A DNA stretch of 64,000 nt from Adiantum capillus-veneris (GCA_014529385.2 CM043967.1:4835001-4899000), one strand, 5' to 3'; counted from the stretch's first letter, positions 12,714 through 25,003 are shown. The notes: generated by a model from the letters alone, not told the origin. A program made the numbers and translations.

Positions 12714-13347
12714 AGAGAGACTTTTGAACCAACCAACCTTGGCAATGAATTAATATATCTCTACAATGACAACTAAGTAAAAATAAATACCTAGAGCCAA
12801 AATAAATATTGGAATCACATTGGCCTATTCACTTAAGATGCTACATACTTGAACATTTAAAAGTTTGAGTAGTTCTTGCATATTTTAGCAGTTACTCGTC
12901 TAAAGATGTCTTGACGTAGATGTTCCATGTTTATTCATCATTGCCGAGTGCTTTAATTGTGACATCTGTGATAGATAGTTATAATTATTCTGTATGGTTT
13001 ATGGGCTTTTGCGTATTTGTAATCTGAGATTTTATTCGTTACAGAATGTATATCCATACATTGATAACCCATGCTTGAAATCATAGATCACAAATTGGAT
13101 ACTCTCTGTTTGATGCATCTATTCATATTTCCTTCTTGTTCTATAAATATTTCCTATTCTATGTCTGCTGATTGTTTTCTGTTCTTCATTGCATTTCACT
13201 TGGTTGTAGATCATAATTTGTCTTTTTGGATGGCCTTATCCGCTAAGCCTTTATGGTGAAAAAGTAAGCTCCTCTTTTGTTTGCAACGCCTTTGGCATGA
13301 AAAATAACATTCTACTACTAACACAGATGGTTTTCTTCCTTGACTAG
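12714..13347 (+). other. AT-rich sequence upstream of exon 1, probably intron
   Basis: No gene or repeat is recognised. The stretch is AT-rich and ends in a pyrimidine-rich run (TTTTCTTCCTTGACTAG), a credible splice acceptor for the exon that follows. Confidence 0.5.
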
Positions 13348-13792
13348 GATGCACATCTCTTTTATTAGACGGGAGAAAAAAGCAGATAAGGCATTTGCCA
13401 GCCAGAGAGCAAGTCTAATTTCTGCCAAGGAAACTGCTTTAAAGCAAGAAATATCTGGGCCTAGTATCACAAGTCGGATTGACGCATTCCTTGCTTCTGC
13501 AGCGGCAGAACATGCGCAGCACACTTTGTTAAGTTCTGACAATGAAGATATTCCAAAAGCTACTGCAAAAGCATTGGCTGGTAAGAAAAAAAGTGCCCTT
13601 ATGTCTAGTCACCTTCAGCCAAATAGCTGCCCGTATCCTTCAGCAGCAGAGGAGCGTGTCCGGCTATGCACCAAGTCACCTGAAGATTCCATGATGAATT
13701 CGCAGAAGACACCTTATGACATGTCAAAGCAAGAGCTTGGAGACTTTGTTGCTGCATGGAGGGGTTTTATTCAGAAAAGTTCTGTATCTGAT
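13348..13792 (+). CDS. NOV-like gene, exon 1 of those visible (tentative)
   Basis: An open stretch of 148 codons is bounded by a pyrimidine-rich acceptor (GACTAG) and a consensus donor (GAT|GTAAGT). The product is Lys/Ala-rich at first (EKKADKAFASQRASLISAKE), has a Ser-rich middle, and ends in a helical block DMSKQELGDFVAAWRGFIQK. No domain is recognised in the first part. I link it to NOV because exon 2 follows in phase and exons 3-4 continue in style. It could instead belong to a separate gene. Confidence 0.55.
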
Positions 13793-14039
13793 GTAAGTTT
13801 TTAAATTTTCCCCCTTGTTTTTGCACTCACAGAGTTCTTGAGAGAGTAGCAGCTTGTCCACTCTTCCTTCTCTCTGTCTCTTTCATCGAAAGACGTATAT
13901 TTGTATGCTCAAAAGATCAGGCAAAAGGGCCAAAATCACAAGCATCAATTGGATAGATTATACAAGCATCAAACATGTTCATGCTTGAGAGGAGCAATTT
14001 GAGGCATACTAAGTGCTCTTTTACCTGTTGAATGTATAG

Positions 14040-14144
14040 GTGCTTATGCAGATGCTTGCAAATGGATGCATTTCAAAAAAGAAGAGGAAAAAATTAGCCA
14101 AGCTTTTCAAGGAGCATCCTGCCATTGGGATCCTGAACATTGCG
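14040..14144 (+). CDS. NOV-like gene, exon 2 (tentative)
   Basis: This short exon has 35 codons in phase 0 at both ends, between acceptor TGTATAG and donor GCG|GTGAGT. It encodes VLMQMLANGCISKKRKKKL followed by AKLFKEHPAIGILNIA, a basic helix and a short hydrophobic tail. The next in-phase exon I can find lies 21.7 kb downstream and begins VLSMKEGHWNSLYDAFEE, a sensible continuation. Confidence 0.55.
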
Positions 14145-15150
14145 GTGAGTTGGACTGGTATCTTTTTGCTTGAGTATTTGCTTGGAGTTTATGCATCAAA
14201 CCAATAGCAATGCATATCATTGAGTGTTGCTACTGTAGAAGTCAGAATAAGAGCTTCTGTCACAGTTCACAGAGATGCAATTGTCAGGGTATTGGTTTAT
14301 CATTGCAGAGATCTTTTCGTAATGTCGTTGCACTTTCGTTTGCTTAGCTAGATTGTACTTTTGTGGAATTGCTTTTTTCCTATTACATATGTTCTTCAAA
14401 GTAGGCTTTTTTGGTAGTATATAGTCTCCTTTATGTAAATGGTGTACTTTGTACCCCTGGTGTTTTCTCTATTAGCCTTTGACACCAACCTTACTTGCTC
14501 CCTCTTGTGGTCGTGCACTTTAGCGGCTATGTGGTGGTTGCTCCAGGTGTTCTCGATTTCCATCTTGGCACTTCACTAGTGGCTCTTTTTTTATCTTCCT
14601 CCTTGCTTTGCTAGCTTTCTACTCCCAATTTACTGGCTTCCTCTTTTGGTGGTGCTTTTTAGCGGCTACTTGGTCTTGGCATTTCAATAGTGGTTTTCTT
14701 CTTCCTTCTGGATGGGTACCTACCGGGGCAGCAGTTTTTGGGCATCCTCTTCAGCCTCTTATCTCCCATCCTTCACCCTCCTTTGCAATAGTTGCCTTTT
14801 AGCACATCTTTTGACATCGTCTTTGGCTTCCTAGTTATATGCCATGCCTTCTTGAGTGGTTTTCCCTCTTCTCAGCTTTTTGGAGGTGCCTATATATCAT
14901 GGGCTTTGGTGGATACCCTCTCCCTCTCCCTCCTCCTCCTCCTCCTACAGAATATGTAAAGGCACTTTTTACCCACTAGGAGGGTTTTTTTCCTTTGGCA
15001 TTTTTTCAGGTTTTAATGTTGCTGGCCATTGGCTTTCGTGATTGCCTATAGGTGTCTCATGTAGCAGTTTTTAACTTCCGCTTGGGGTCTGCACCATTTT
15101 GGGTGCCCTAAGGTGGGGTCAAGTAATAGAATGTTATCGATGCTTGTCTG
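14145..15150 (+). other. Intron sequence, T/C-rich
   Basis: This is the first part of the giant intron. From 14400 to 15110 it is T/C-rich with loosely repeated GGCTTCCTC- and GGTGCTTTT-like phrases. No gene or known element is recognised. Confidence 0.5.
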
Positions 15151-15277
15151 AAGAAGAAGAAGAAGAAGAAGAAGAAGAAGAAGAAGAAGAAGAGAGTTTT
15201 AACGTCGTAGGAAACTATCCCAACAGACCTTAAAGATCTAGCCGACGAGGAGAGTTGAACTCAAGACCTGTTATGAG
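15151..15277 (-). repeat. (GAA)n microsatellite with short repeat carrying TTTTAACGTC
   Basis: About 14 GAA units are followed by AGAGAGTTTTAACGTCGTAG and about 70 more bases that include GAGTTGAACTCAAGACC. The layout of microsatellite followed within about ten bases by AACGTC is the same as at the 3' ends of the two LINE families read in antisense. It may be the 3' end of a third retroelement. Confidence 0.5.
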
Positions 15278-15296
15278 AGATGATGATGATGATGTA

Positions 15297-15345
15297 TTTA
15301 CGTCCTCGGGTGGCCAAAATACCCATGGGACCCAAAATCTCATAT
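15297..15345 (-). other. LINE family 2 3' terminal module
   Basis: On the + strand, TTTACGTCCTCGGGTGGCC, AAAATACCCATGGGACC and CAAAATCTC follow a GAT repeat. It aligns with the family 1 module (TTAACGTCTTC, GGCCAAAATGACC, ATGAGACC) in the same order and spacing. ACCCATGGGACC (15321-15332) is the reverse complement of the element's own ORF junction at 18731-18742. Confidence 0.7.
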
Positions 15346-15383
15346 ATGAGACTCCCCCCTTCCCATGTGAAGGAGGGGGCGTG

Positions 15384-18300
15384 TCATGATTCTGTGGTGA
15401 TCTTGTTTGTGAGTGTGGTGTGATGTTCTAGCACTTTGGCAAGGTAGATGTCTAGTGCTACTGGAGAGGGATGTGTTCTTGAGAGAAGCTCCTCAAATGT
15501 AGTACAACCTTGAATAAGTTGAGGAAAATCGACCTGAATGTGCGCATATGCTGGACATTCAAGGGTTACATGTGCCTCATTTTCCAATGAATTCAAGTTG
15601 CATTGAGTGCATCTCCTCATGTTTGCATCAATATTCAGCCATCCTCCCGTTTCACTTTTGAGCATGTGTGATCTTGTCCGCATCAAGGTGATGGCCCGTC
15701 TCGCACGGTAGGACATGTGTGTCTTGATATGTATTTGGGTTTCCCCGGTTTTGTATTCTTCCCAATATCGTGTGTTTATGTGCTTGCAATAGTATTCAAA
15801 CTTGGACCTGTGCATTGCATTCTTCCATTTGCTATGAAGGGCCTCAAGTAATTGTAGTTCAAAATTCAGCTCGTGCTCATGCTCGGTACCTTCCTCTACA
15901 TGCATGTCCACATATGCTCCCACATTCCATTTAGAGAACCATTTCGTGATGTCCTCAACAAGGCTAGAAGTGAGAAACTTGCTTTTGTGGTTCTTTTGCG
16001 GCTTGCGTCCTACCTCCCATGCTATGTGAGGCAACCGGTTATTAGGCATCAACTTCACCTTCAAGAGATATCTATGCATTCTTTGCAAAGCAAGCATTTC
16101 CAATGGTCTTTGTCTAGTCTCCAATAGCATCTGTGAGTATGGTGTTGTGGTTTTTATCCCCATATGTCTACATAAGAACTTTTTCTGAATTTTCTCAATG
16201 TCATTCCATGTGCTGGCCGGAATACTTGGTCCCCATACCTCTACCCCATACAATAGCGTTTGGACCACACACGCATTGAAAGCCATGGACTTTATTTCCC
16301 ACCTTCTAGTGACGCTTTGTTTGCACATGTTTTCAAACTCGTAATACCTTGCTTGTCCTGCCTCAATTTTTGTTTTTGCACATTGCCCCCATCTATGATT
16401 CGAAGGTATAATGATGCCCAGGTATTTAAAGATGTCAACTGCTTGAATCTCTTGCCCATCATACATAAGGGCGGGTTGATCCTTTGATTTGTGTGTACAA
16501 GTCGCCATACATTTTGTTTTTGTGACATTCACTGAGAGTCCTGTAGCTTCGCAGAAAGCATACACCGCATCCAAAAGTTTTTGCAAAAGAGAGATGCTAT
16601 GCGCTAAAAGAACCACATCATCAGCATAAACGAGGAGTAGCAAGGTAATGAGGCCTATGTTTGGTGCATCTTCATTATCTTGCGTCGTTTGGCATATAAA
16701 GTCCTCAAGCTCATCTATGCATAGCCCAAATAATGTTGGGGACAAAGGACACCCTTGTTGACGCCTATTGTGCTAAAAAACTCTTTGGAGAAGCCTGTTT
16801 GCATTTTCAGTTTACATCGAACCGCATGGTATAGGCGTGCCACCGCAACCCTCAAATGCACAGGAACCCCAATGGTCTCCATGCGGGACCATAACCCATG
16901 ACGAGATACTGTATCAAATGCTTTCTTAAAGTCCACAAAACAACAGTACATAGTTTCCCCTTTGAGTCGTGTCTCTTCCATCATAATCCGGATTGTAATC
17001 AAGTGGTCTATGGTACTATGTTTTGCTCTAAAACTTGCTCGACCGATAGCCCTCTTTCCACTGTTTCAGCCCATGTGCTAATATCTTTTTCTATCAGACT
17101 CCCAAAAAGTTTTGCCATGCAAGAGCCCACCATGATGGTGCGGTAGTTCGTGAGTAGGTTATGGTCTCCTCCTTTAAACAAAGCTTTGACCCAATTCTCT
17201 TGCCAATCTTCAGGCATACCTTGGTGAATAGCTTGATTCATCATGCAGTGTATCCATTTCTTAGCTTCATTACCCGACCACTCAGCATTTCGGAGTTGAA
17301 GTGCAAAATTTCAGGGGCTTTCCCAGCGTCTAGTTTTTTCAAACCTCTCAAAGCCGCTGCAAAAGTTGTAGGTTCCTTAGTGTCAACGTGAATTTCAGCA
17401 TTCATCATTATTTGAGCATCGGTGGGAGCATAGTGTGTTTGTGAATATACATACATTTCGTCCACGCTGAAATTTCCCAGTATATTCTCCTTTTTTCCTT
17501 TCATGTTGCGCCGTGCTTTCTTGGGTTCTTTCTTAAATCGAATCACCTCTTGCTCCTCCTTCAAAAGTTCATGCATCCTTCTCTTTTTTCTTTTTAGCAT
17601 TCTGTATTCCTTGGTTGCATTTTCCCACTCCTTCGTGGACTTATTGAAGCACTTTAGCTTGCGTTTGGCTGCTTTACACTCTTCATCAAACCATGGGTTA
17701 TGAGGGAGACCCTTCACTTGTTGTTGGTCTCTTTTAGATCGCCCCATAGTGACCTCCGCTGCCTCTTCTATTGCTTGACGAAAGGTAGCCCAATTTTCTG
17801 AAATGTTCTGGGATATGCATTGTCTACTCAATAGGCTGTCCAGAAAAGTGGCATAATCGAATTTCTTTGTAACTTGCATTCGATATGCCCAGCTTGTCGC
17901 CTTTTGGAGGCATTGTGTAGGCATGTGTGGGAGGTATAGACATACATGAATTGGGTATGGTCCGAGTTCGGTGACCGAGTACCAATTTTAAAGTGTCCAA
18001 TTAAATCCAATGCATTGTGGCTAACTAACGCATAATCATTAGTGCTGGTTTGATGTATAGCATGTGTATGTTCCGGAGCTTGCAAATTTCTTGGTGCCAT
18101 TCATGACTACAAGTTGCATAGAATTCATCATAGATATCAAAGCCGAACTTGTTCATTCATGAGGTGATCACATGAGCATATATCCCACATTGCATCTAAT
18201 ACGAGATTGCCATCTTTGTTTGCGGGATGGATTGAGTAATCAACCAATTGAACTTGTATGTTGGCTATGCGAGCATTGAGATCCCCGAGTATCATCATTG

Positions 18301-18751
18301 CCCCCTTTGGTGTGTAGGTTGCAATATCTGCATATAAGTCGGCAAAAGGGTCATTCTTGGAGAGATTATGCAAATCATAGAACGGGGATGCCCGATGTGG
18401 GATGTAGCATCCTGCAATGAACATCGATCTCCCAGTTGCACATATCTCAGCCCATATGTATCGTTTGTGTTCATCTATCTTGCATATCTTAATCCCATTT
18501 TGCATTTCCTCCTTGTACATTATAGCAACACACCCTTGCCTGCGCATCTTGGTACTAGGCCACCAAACCGAGTGTGTAATATATCCTTGAATACTTGGCA
18601 GTCTACATGTGTCCTGTTCCCACGTTTCAAGTAGAAAAAGTATGTCTGCTTGTGGTAGAACCTCTGTCAATCCTTCCCCTTTGTGCCAAGGGAAACCTCG
18701 GCAATTCCAACTTGTGACGTGTATGTTTGTGGTCCCATGGGTTTCCCCCTG
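15384..18751 (-). pseudogene. LINE family 2 ORF2: endonuclease-reverse transcriptase, frameshifted
   Basis: Endonuclease motifs are SWNCRGFPWHKGEG and MMILGDLNARIANIQ (18137-18715). RT fingers with WVKALFKGGDHNLLTNYRTI lie at 17008-17244, YCCFVDFKKAFDTVSRHG at 16715-17002, and MSPTLFGLCIDEL with LLLVYADDVVLLAHS at 15384-16745. The C-terminal Cys/His cluster is CTQCNLNSLENEAHVTLEC. The catalytic YADD is intact in the longest open piece of 453 residues. Four or more frameshifts separate the blocks. Confidence 0.87.
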
Positions 18752-18756
18752 TCATG
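18725..18756 (-). promoter_or_regulatory. Candidate readthrough junction, LINE family 2
   Basis: On the - strand TGA CAG is followed after nine bases by ACCCATGGGACC and then, in the same frame as the TGA, by the endonuclease motif SWNCRG. As in family 1, an ATGA overlap is present but its ATG opens a wrong frame. The similarity to family 1 here (TGACRGNGNGARACCYATGG then GACCACA) is far stronger than in the surrounding protein, which suggests selection on the RNA. Confidence 0.5.
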
Positions 18757-19648
18757 CTTTTGGTGATGTTGCCCCTGTGGAGGTGTTCTTTTTCATTCGT
18801 TTTTCATATGCCTGTCTTCTTTCTTTTTGTTTCGCGGTGTCCTGTCTTCATTGATGTAAATTGGGCTGTCCCTTAGATAAATGCGAGCATTTTCGAGTAT
18901 GATGGCTCTTTTACGTGCATCCAACATTGTGCATACAATTGCGCGATTGTTCTCAGGCCTCTGCTAACCCACACGGTGTGCCCCATACACCACTACATCA
19001 TGCATGCCAAATGTGTTTGAAAGGAGGTCAATGACCTCCGTATTCAACATGAGTACTTTCTCATTGTCAGATTCGGGTATGCCTCGGATCACAATATTCA
19101 TACTGTGTTTCTTTCGCTCATTATACTCTGTGTCATCTACATTTGCATACGTCTCATGTATCTGCGGCATGGCATTTGGAGTACTTACTACATGTGCTCA
19201 GGAGGTCATATTTCTTGTTGCATTATCACTCATGTGTGCAAGCTTCTCATCATGTGTAGCTAGAGTGTCTTGCACATTGGAGACCTTTCTGCTTAATGCA
19301 TCTTGCAGGGCCTGAATTTTCTCATCTTGATGTTGCATTTTCATATTCTGTATTTGGATTGTGTGCTCCAATTCCTGATTCTTTAGTGCAAGGTTTTTAA
19401 TGTCCTCACCCTGCCTCATCACCATTTCCTGTAAGGATGAGATAAAGCCCCAAATGTCTTGCATAGAGCATATCACAGATTTCTCGGTTCCTGCACGTGT
19501 CTTTACCTGTCCATGTATTTGTACCTGTACCTGTATCCATCTTGGATGGGGGTGTTTGTTTATCCTTTGCATTGGTCATGTTTCTTGTCGGTGACGATCG
19601 CACAGAAAGCTCGCTTCTCGATACCTGCAAGTTGACTGGTTCACTCAT
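18752..19648 (-). pseudogene. LINE family 2 ORF1, frameshifted
   Basis: It starts MSEPVNLQVSRSELSVRS. A Gln/Glu-rich coiled coil follows (DIKNLALKNQELEHTIQIQN, 19198-19572), then an RRM-like block (MNIVIRGIPESDNEKVL) and a basic tail with YINEDRTPRNKKKEDR. Allowing one frameshift near 18820, the tail reads into the TGA at 18752-18754, which is in frame with ORF2. Confidence 0.75.
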
Positions 19649-19650
19649 TC

Positions 19651-19849
19651 ATATGGGTGGGGACACTTGCTACAATGGTGCGCACAGGGGTGACCCACAG
19701 CAGTGGCGGGGGTCCACGCAGCTACAGCAACTTCAGTGCTTACAAGGGCTGCACAGTAGAGTTAGCGAGGACAGTGGCGGGCAAGCAGAGCAGCTCGTCA
19801 AGTGACGCGCGAGCAGCAAAAGGCCATGGCACGAGCAAGGGGTGTTGAC
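19651..19849. other. GC-rich spacer, probable LINE 5' region
   Basis: The stretch is GC-rich, with CAGTGGCGGGGG and CGCGCGAGCAG. It sits between the start of family 2 ORF1 and a (GA)n tract, and its composition matches the 5' regions at 34850-35018 and 61750-61840. Confidence 0.5.
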
Positions 19850-20345
19850 GCGAGAGAGAGAGAGAGATGAGATGAGATGAAATGTAATATTAACGTCTTC
19901 AAAAAGCCAAAATGACCTATGAGACCAAAAGGTTACATGTGGTGAATCTAATACCAGGTCTGGGTACAAAAAGTACAAAGAACTGAAAAGAAAATAAAAT
20001 AGTGGGTAGCGGTGGGGTGAAAGCTGATACAAAGGGAATAGGAAATACAACGGGTAAGTTGATACAATGGAGCTCTGTGACAATCGAGGCATCATATACA
20101 TATACATCAGTATCCGGGACGGTTCCTATGTCGTGCCAGTATGGTATGGATCCTCTATCGCAATCTGCGTCGATATCGAGAGGGCCCGCTCATCCGTGGG
20201 CGACGGGACCGCCCCAACTCTATCGCCCGATCAAGCAGTATGCCTCTGGTGTTGTTATGTTGTGGGGGTTGCTCGAACTCCTCTGTTTGTGACTAAAAGA
20301 AATCTGTAATCTTTCGTTGTCGCTGGATCCCCCTCTTCAAGAGGT
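19850..20345 (-). mobile_element. LINE family 1, copy K (3' end only)
   Basis: A short (GA)n, GAGATGAGATGAAATG and the full 3' module (AACGTCTTC, GACCTATGAGACC at 19914-19926) are followed by about 400 bases of 3' UTR and the end of ORF2. The 5' end is truncated against an inverted fragment (copy N). Confidence 0.75.
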
Positions 20346-20369
20346 CCTCTCTCTCTTACTCTGATCATG

Positions 20370-21050
<681 letters not shown>

Positions 21051-21309
21051 AATGAAATGAAATGTTATATTAACATCTTCAAAAGGCCAAAGTGACCTAT
21101 GAGACCAAAAAGTTACAATGCGGTGTATCTGATACAAACTCAGATGAACAAAATAAATTAAACTAGGATAACAAAATATAAATGCTGCGGAATCCTAAAC
21201 TAAGCTGATAGGTGTGAAAGGTGAAAGGCGGGAAATGTGTGAACTAAGCAGTACAATGTGTAGACAATATGGGAGGGAAGTAAAGATCCATCTTCATAGA
21301 GATCCATCT

Positions 21310-24300
21310 TCATTTGCACTCTGGACGACGAAAAAGTATGGCTCGAATCCTTTGCTGTAGCCTCCTTCGAAACTGTGTAGCTCGTCTTCTCCATCGGGGT
21401 CGTCTAGATCTCCCTAGCTCCAATGCTCGGTCTATGAGAATGCCAGTAGTGCGGGCATACCTCTCCACTGTTGGCTGCTCCTCTGTCTGTTCTTCTGGGT
21501 GTACAATATCTAGTGTAAAGAAATCAGTGATTTGTCTCTGGGGTTGTCTCTCTTCAGCTCTCCTCAGTAAAGTTTCTCTATGCCTGTGTAACTCAAGTAG
21601 ACATAGCCCAAGACATCTCTAATCTTCATAACTCATGACCCTAGATAGAGGCCCAAAACCTTCTCTGAATAGACAATGAAAGCGGCCTCGTATCTCATAG
21701 TACATTGTGCAATGACATGTAATGTACCTCTGTCTCTGGCTCTAGATGCCATAAGCGGCATATCCTGCTATCTGCTGGTGTCCCTCTGAATTTGCCAGTC
21801 TCAATCTTGAGCTGATGTGAGGACGTGCGTATCTGGCCAATGGCACAACACAAACCATGAGAAAGATGCGTATCTGGTTTGCGTATCTGGCCAATGGCAC
21901 AACGCAAACCATGAGAAAGATGCGTATCCATATAGCGTATCCATATAGCTAGGTCGAATCACAAACCCATCCCCCGCGAGATGGAGAAGATGCTCTCTAT
22001 AGAAAGCCATCTTTTTGCCCAACTCTTGTATCGGCTCTATCCATGTCCTCCTCGTGTCCAGCGGGATCAAATCCTGACGAATGAGTATTAATCTCTACCC
22101 GCGTCGTAGACCTCAAGGATGCCTGTAGAGAGTATTGAAAAGAAGGCAACTTGTCCATGGTGAAACCATGTGTTTGAAACCATGATGCCGTCTGTGCATA
22201 CCAGCATGATGTATCCCCATTAAGAGCTAATTGTCTGGAGGACTCTAGAGCCACCCTGGCATATCTGTCTCTGGTAGTATCCCACAGACTGTGTACAAAG
22301 GAGACTGACCTAGTAAGCGCCTCAATCTCCATAGGGGGGATAGCTAATTTTGCTCGAATGATATCATGCGGTACGGAAGCCTTGGCTCTAATCAGCCGAG
22401 AGATCATAGATACTAGGGGCTTCTCCATACGCCTCCAACCATCTTGGCCTACAGAAGGTCCCCAAACCTGCACCCCATATAACATAGTAGAGGCAACCAA
22501 AGTATCAAAGAGCCATAACTTTGTCCTAGGTTCCTGGAACTAAACTTGCGAACACATCCTCTCTATTTCTCCCAGAGCCACACGAGCTCTAGTTAGTCTA
22601 GTCTCTGCTGCTCTTCTCAAAGAAAATCTCGGCCCAGTAAAGACTACCCCCAGGTAAGTGTATGCATCTGTATACTCCACAATCTCCTGAATATATTTGA
22701 AAGTAGGTAGTGATCTCCTGACCCATTGCGGTGTGGTGTTAAACACCATAACCTTGGTTTTACTTAGGTTTACACACAATCCACTATCCTCTGCAAAACT
22801 GCGTAGTGCATCCAAATGTCGTTGCATACCTTCTGGTGAGTCAAATATCAACACAATATCATCAGCATATAGCAACAATGGGATCCACGTCCTTGCCAAC
22901 TGGGCACCCCTGTCACCCTCTCTGTCAATGTAATCAGACACCTCATCAACATACATACCAAATAGAGTAGGAGACAATGGGCAGCCCTGTTTCACTCCAA
23001 TAGTAGAGTGAACTAAATCAGATACTCCTTCCGGAGTGCGTACATGTCCCATCACTGATCTGTACAAAGCCATAATCCCCCAAATCACCTCTATGGGCAC
23101 CCCCATCTCCTGTAGTCTGCGCATCTATCGAGCTCTTGGTACCATGTCAAATGCTTTGCGAAAATCCACAAAGCTACAATAGATCCGTCTCCCATGTGCT
23201 TTGCCCTCCTCAATGATGGCCCTGAGTGTCAGAATATGATCAAGAGTAGAGAAACCCCTCCTGAAGCCGGCCTGACCCTTTGCTCGTACACCCTCGCCCT
23301 CTGCCCAATTACTCAAGTGTTGCTCCAGAATAGATGCATACAACAGTGCCAATGTGTGTCCAACCATAATAGTGCGGTAGTTCCTAGGCTCTGTAGGGTC
23401 ACCAGCCTTGAAGATGGGCACAATATTAGACAACCTCCAAGTCTCAGGTAATCCCTCACACATGGCTCGATTGAACAGCACTGCGAGAACCTCCATCATC
23501 ATATCCCTGGCATGTATAAAGTGCTCCGGTACTAGACCGTCATGATCATATGCCTTCCCGGTCCCTCATCCTGTCGATGGCCCTTTGTAGCATCTCAGAT
23601 GTAAAGAAAGTGCTCGTAGTTGGGCAAGGCTTGGTAGGGTCTGGAAGGGGTTCCTGTCCAGGAACCGTATATAATGATGTCGCATATTGGCCCCACACAT
23701 CAGGTGAAGTAATCATTGGGGGAGGGGAGTGCTCATGGAAGAGTCGCCATACCTCTCCTGAGTCCCTACTCAAGAACATCTAATATAAGTCTCACTCAAT
23801 TTGAGCTAGGTAAGCTCGCTTCTTTTATCGCACAAGGCGTCGGAAAGCAATCCGAGATTGTCTGTAAGTGATGACTCCTAAAAGAAGATCCCTCTGAAGC
23901 TGGGCTCTCATCTCTCTGCACTCCTCATTATACCAACTATTGTGGGGCATGCTCCTAGAATGTCGTCTCTTGCCCGGCTGAGTGTGTGGGTATGCCACTG
24001 ATGCAGCCCCATGCAGTGTCTCAGTCAGTAGAGTGGTGCGCTCCTCCACTGAGAGGCCTGTACCATTTGTGCCAGCTGTGCCTTCCAATAGACGGTCCCA
24101 GATCTCCTCCGTATATAAACGAAATCAGTCTCTGGTGTAAATGTATAGCGGGTGTGTGACCTGCCTCCTGATGTCTGGGTTGTACTATACTGAAATTTAA
24201 CGGACGGTGTCAAGAGAGCATGATCTACTGCTATGCCCACTGGCCTGGCTCCCATTGTGAAATCCTGAATGCATGGGACAAAGCTCGGTTGTGTCATAAC

Positions 24301-25000
24301 ATAATCCACTGTACTGGCCCCATGTCTGTGTGGAAAGCATGTGAAACTGGCTGCTCCAGGAAATCGCTGAGCCATTAAGTATGGCTAATCCATGTGTAGT
24401 CGTCATTTCCATGAGGTATCTCCCATACTCCGTCTGCTCTCTGTCATCTGAGCATCTGTCAAGGCCCAACTCACCCACATCCAGCTCTCTAAGCATCTCA
24501 TCTGAAGTGTCGTAGAAGACTGTCTGCGAGTTGCCCGTTCGGGCATTGAAGTCCCCTAGGAGAATGATATCACCATCATCTAGTATAGGGAAAGGTGATT
24601 GCCCTCTGGATGCAGCATACACTGATGTACTGGGAGGAAAGTAACATATGGCAATATATAGGAATCGACCTGTGTCAGCTCTCAGTCTCACCCACATATA
24701 TCTAGCATGATCATCTCTTCGTACAACAGGCAGTAATGGTTGTAGTTCCTCTTTGAATAGCACTGCTACTCCTCCTGAACCTCTACTCCCATGCTCAAAT
24801 CTCGCATTTGTCCTATGAGCTGTCTCCCATTTGTATCCCACCACATGTGGCATCACCTACCCAGGGGCTTGATAAATCTCTGAGAAGAATACAATATCCT
24901 TGTCTTTGAAACTGTCCTCAAATGCACCCACGTCCAACCTCATAGACCCATTACAATTTCAGGTAGCCATCTTCAGTGTGGTCCCATAGGTCTCGCACCA
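21310..25000 (-). pseudogene. LINE ORF2 (copy J), several frameshifts and stops
   Basis: Endonuclease blocks lie at 24197-24856 (IILLGDFNARTGNSQ) and RT at 22540-23502, with GFRRGFSTLDHILTLRAIIE, YCSFVDFRKAFDMVPRAR, GVKQGCPLSPTLFG and LLYADDIVL. The post-RT region is at 21997-22500 and a degraded Cys/His block near 21740. The WNCNG tryptophan codon has become TGA. A short tandem duplication (DTHLSHGLRCAIGQIR twice, 21840-21940) disturbs the C-terminal part. Confidence 0.87.
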
Positions 25001-25003
25001 TCA
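24980..25003 (-). promoter_or_regulatory. Candidate readthrough junction (copy J)
   Basis: On the - strand TGA is followed by TGG rather than CGG, then GACCTATGGGACC after eight bases. This is the one copy of six with TGATGG. The same copy keeps the complementary 3' motif, so the pairing could form within one RNA. Confidence 0.5.

Larger units (their letters stand above)
15278..19650 (-). mobile_element. LINE family 2 element, near full length, degraded
   Basis: Read on the - strand, this has ORF1, a TGA, ORF2 with endonuclease and reverse transcriptase, and a 3' end that finishes in GACGTAAATACATC repeats. It is clearly diverged from family 1 in protein (CIDELEDFICQ, PHRASPFYDLHNL) but keeps the same gene order, junction motif and 3' module. 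It lies in the NOV-like intron, antisense to the gene. Confidence 0.88.

Noticed and set aside
15193-15277. tRNA gene
   Set aside because: Only a loose B-box-like phrase is present; no acceptor stem or anticodon arm could be built.
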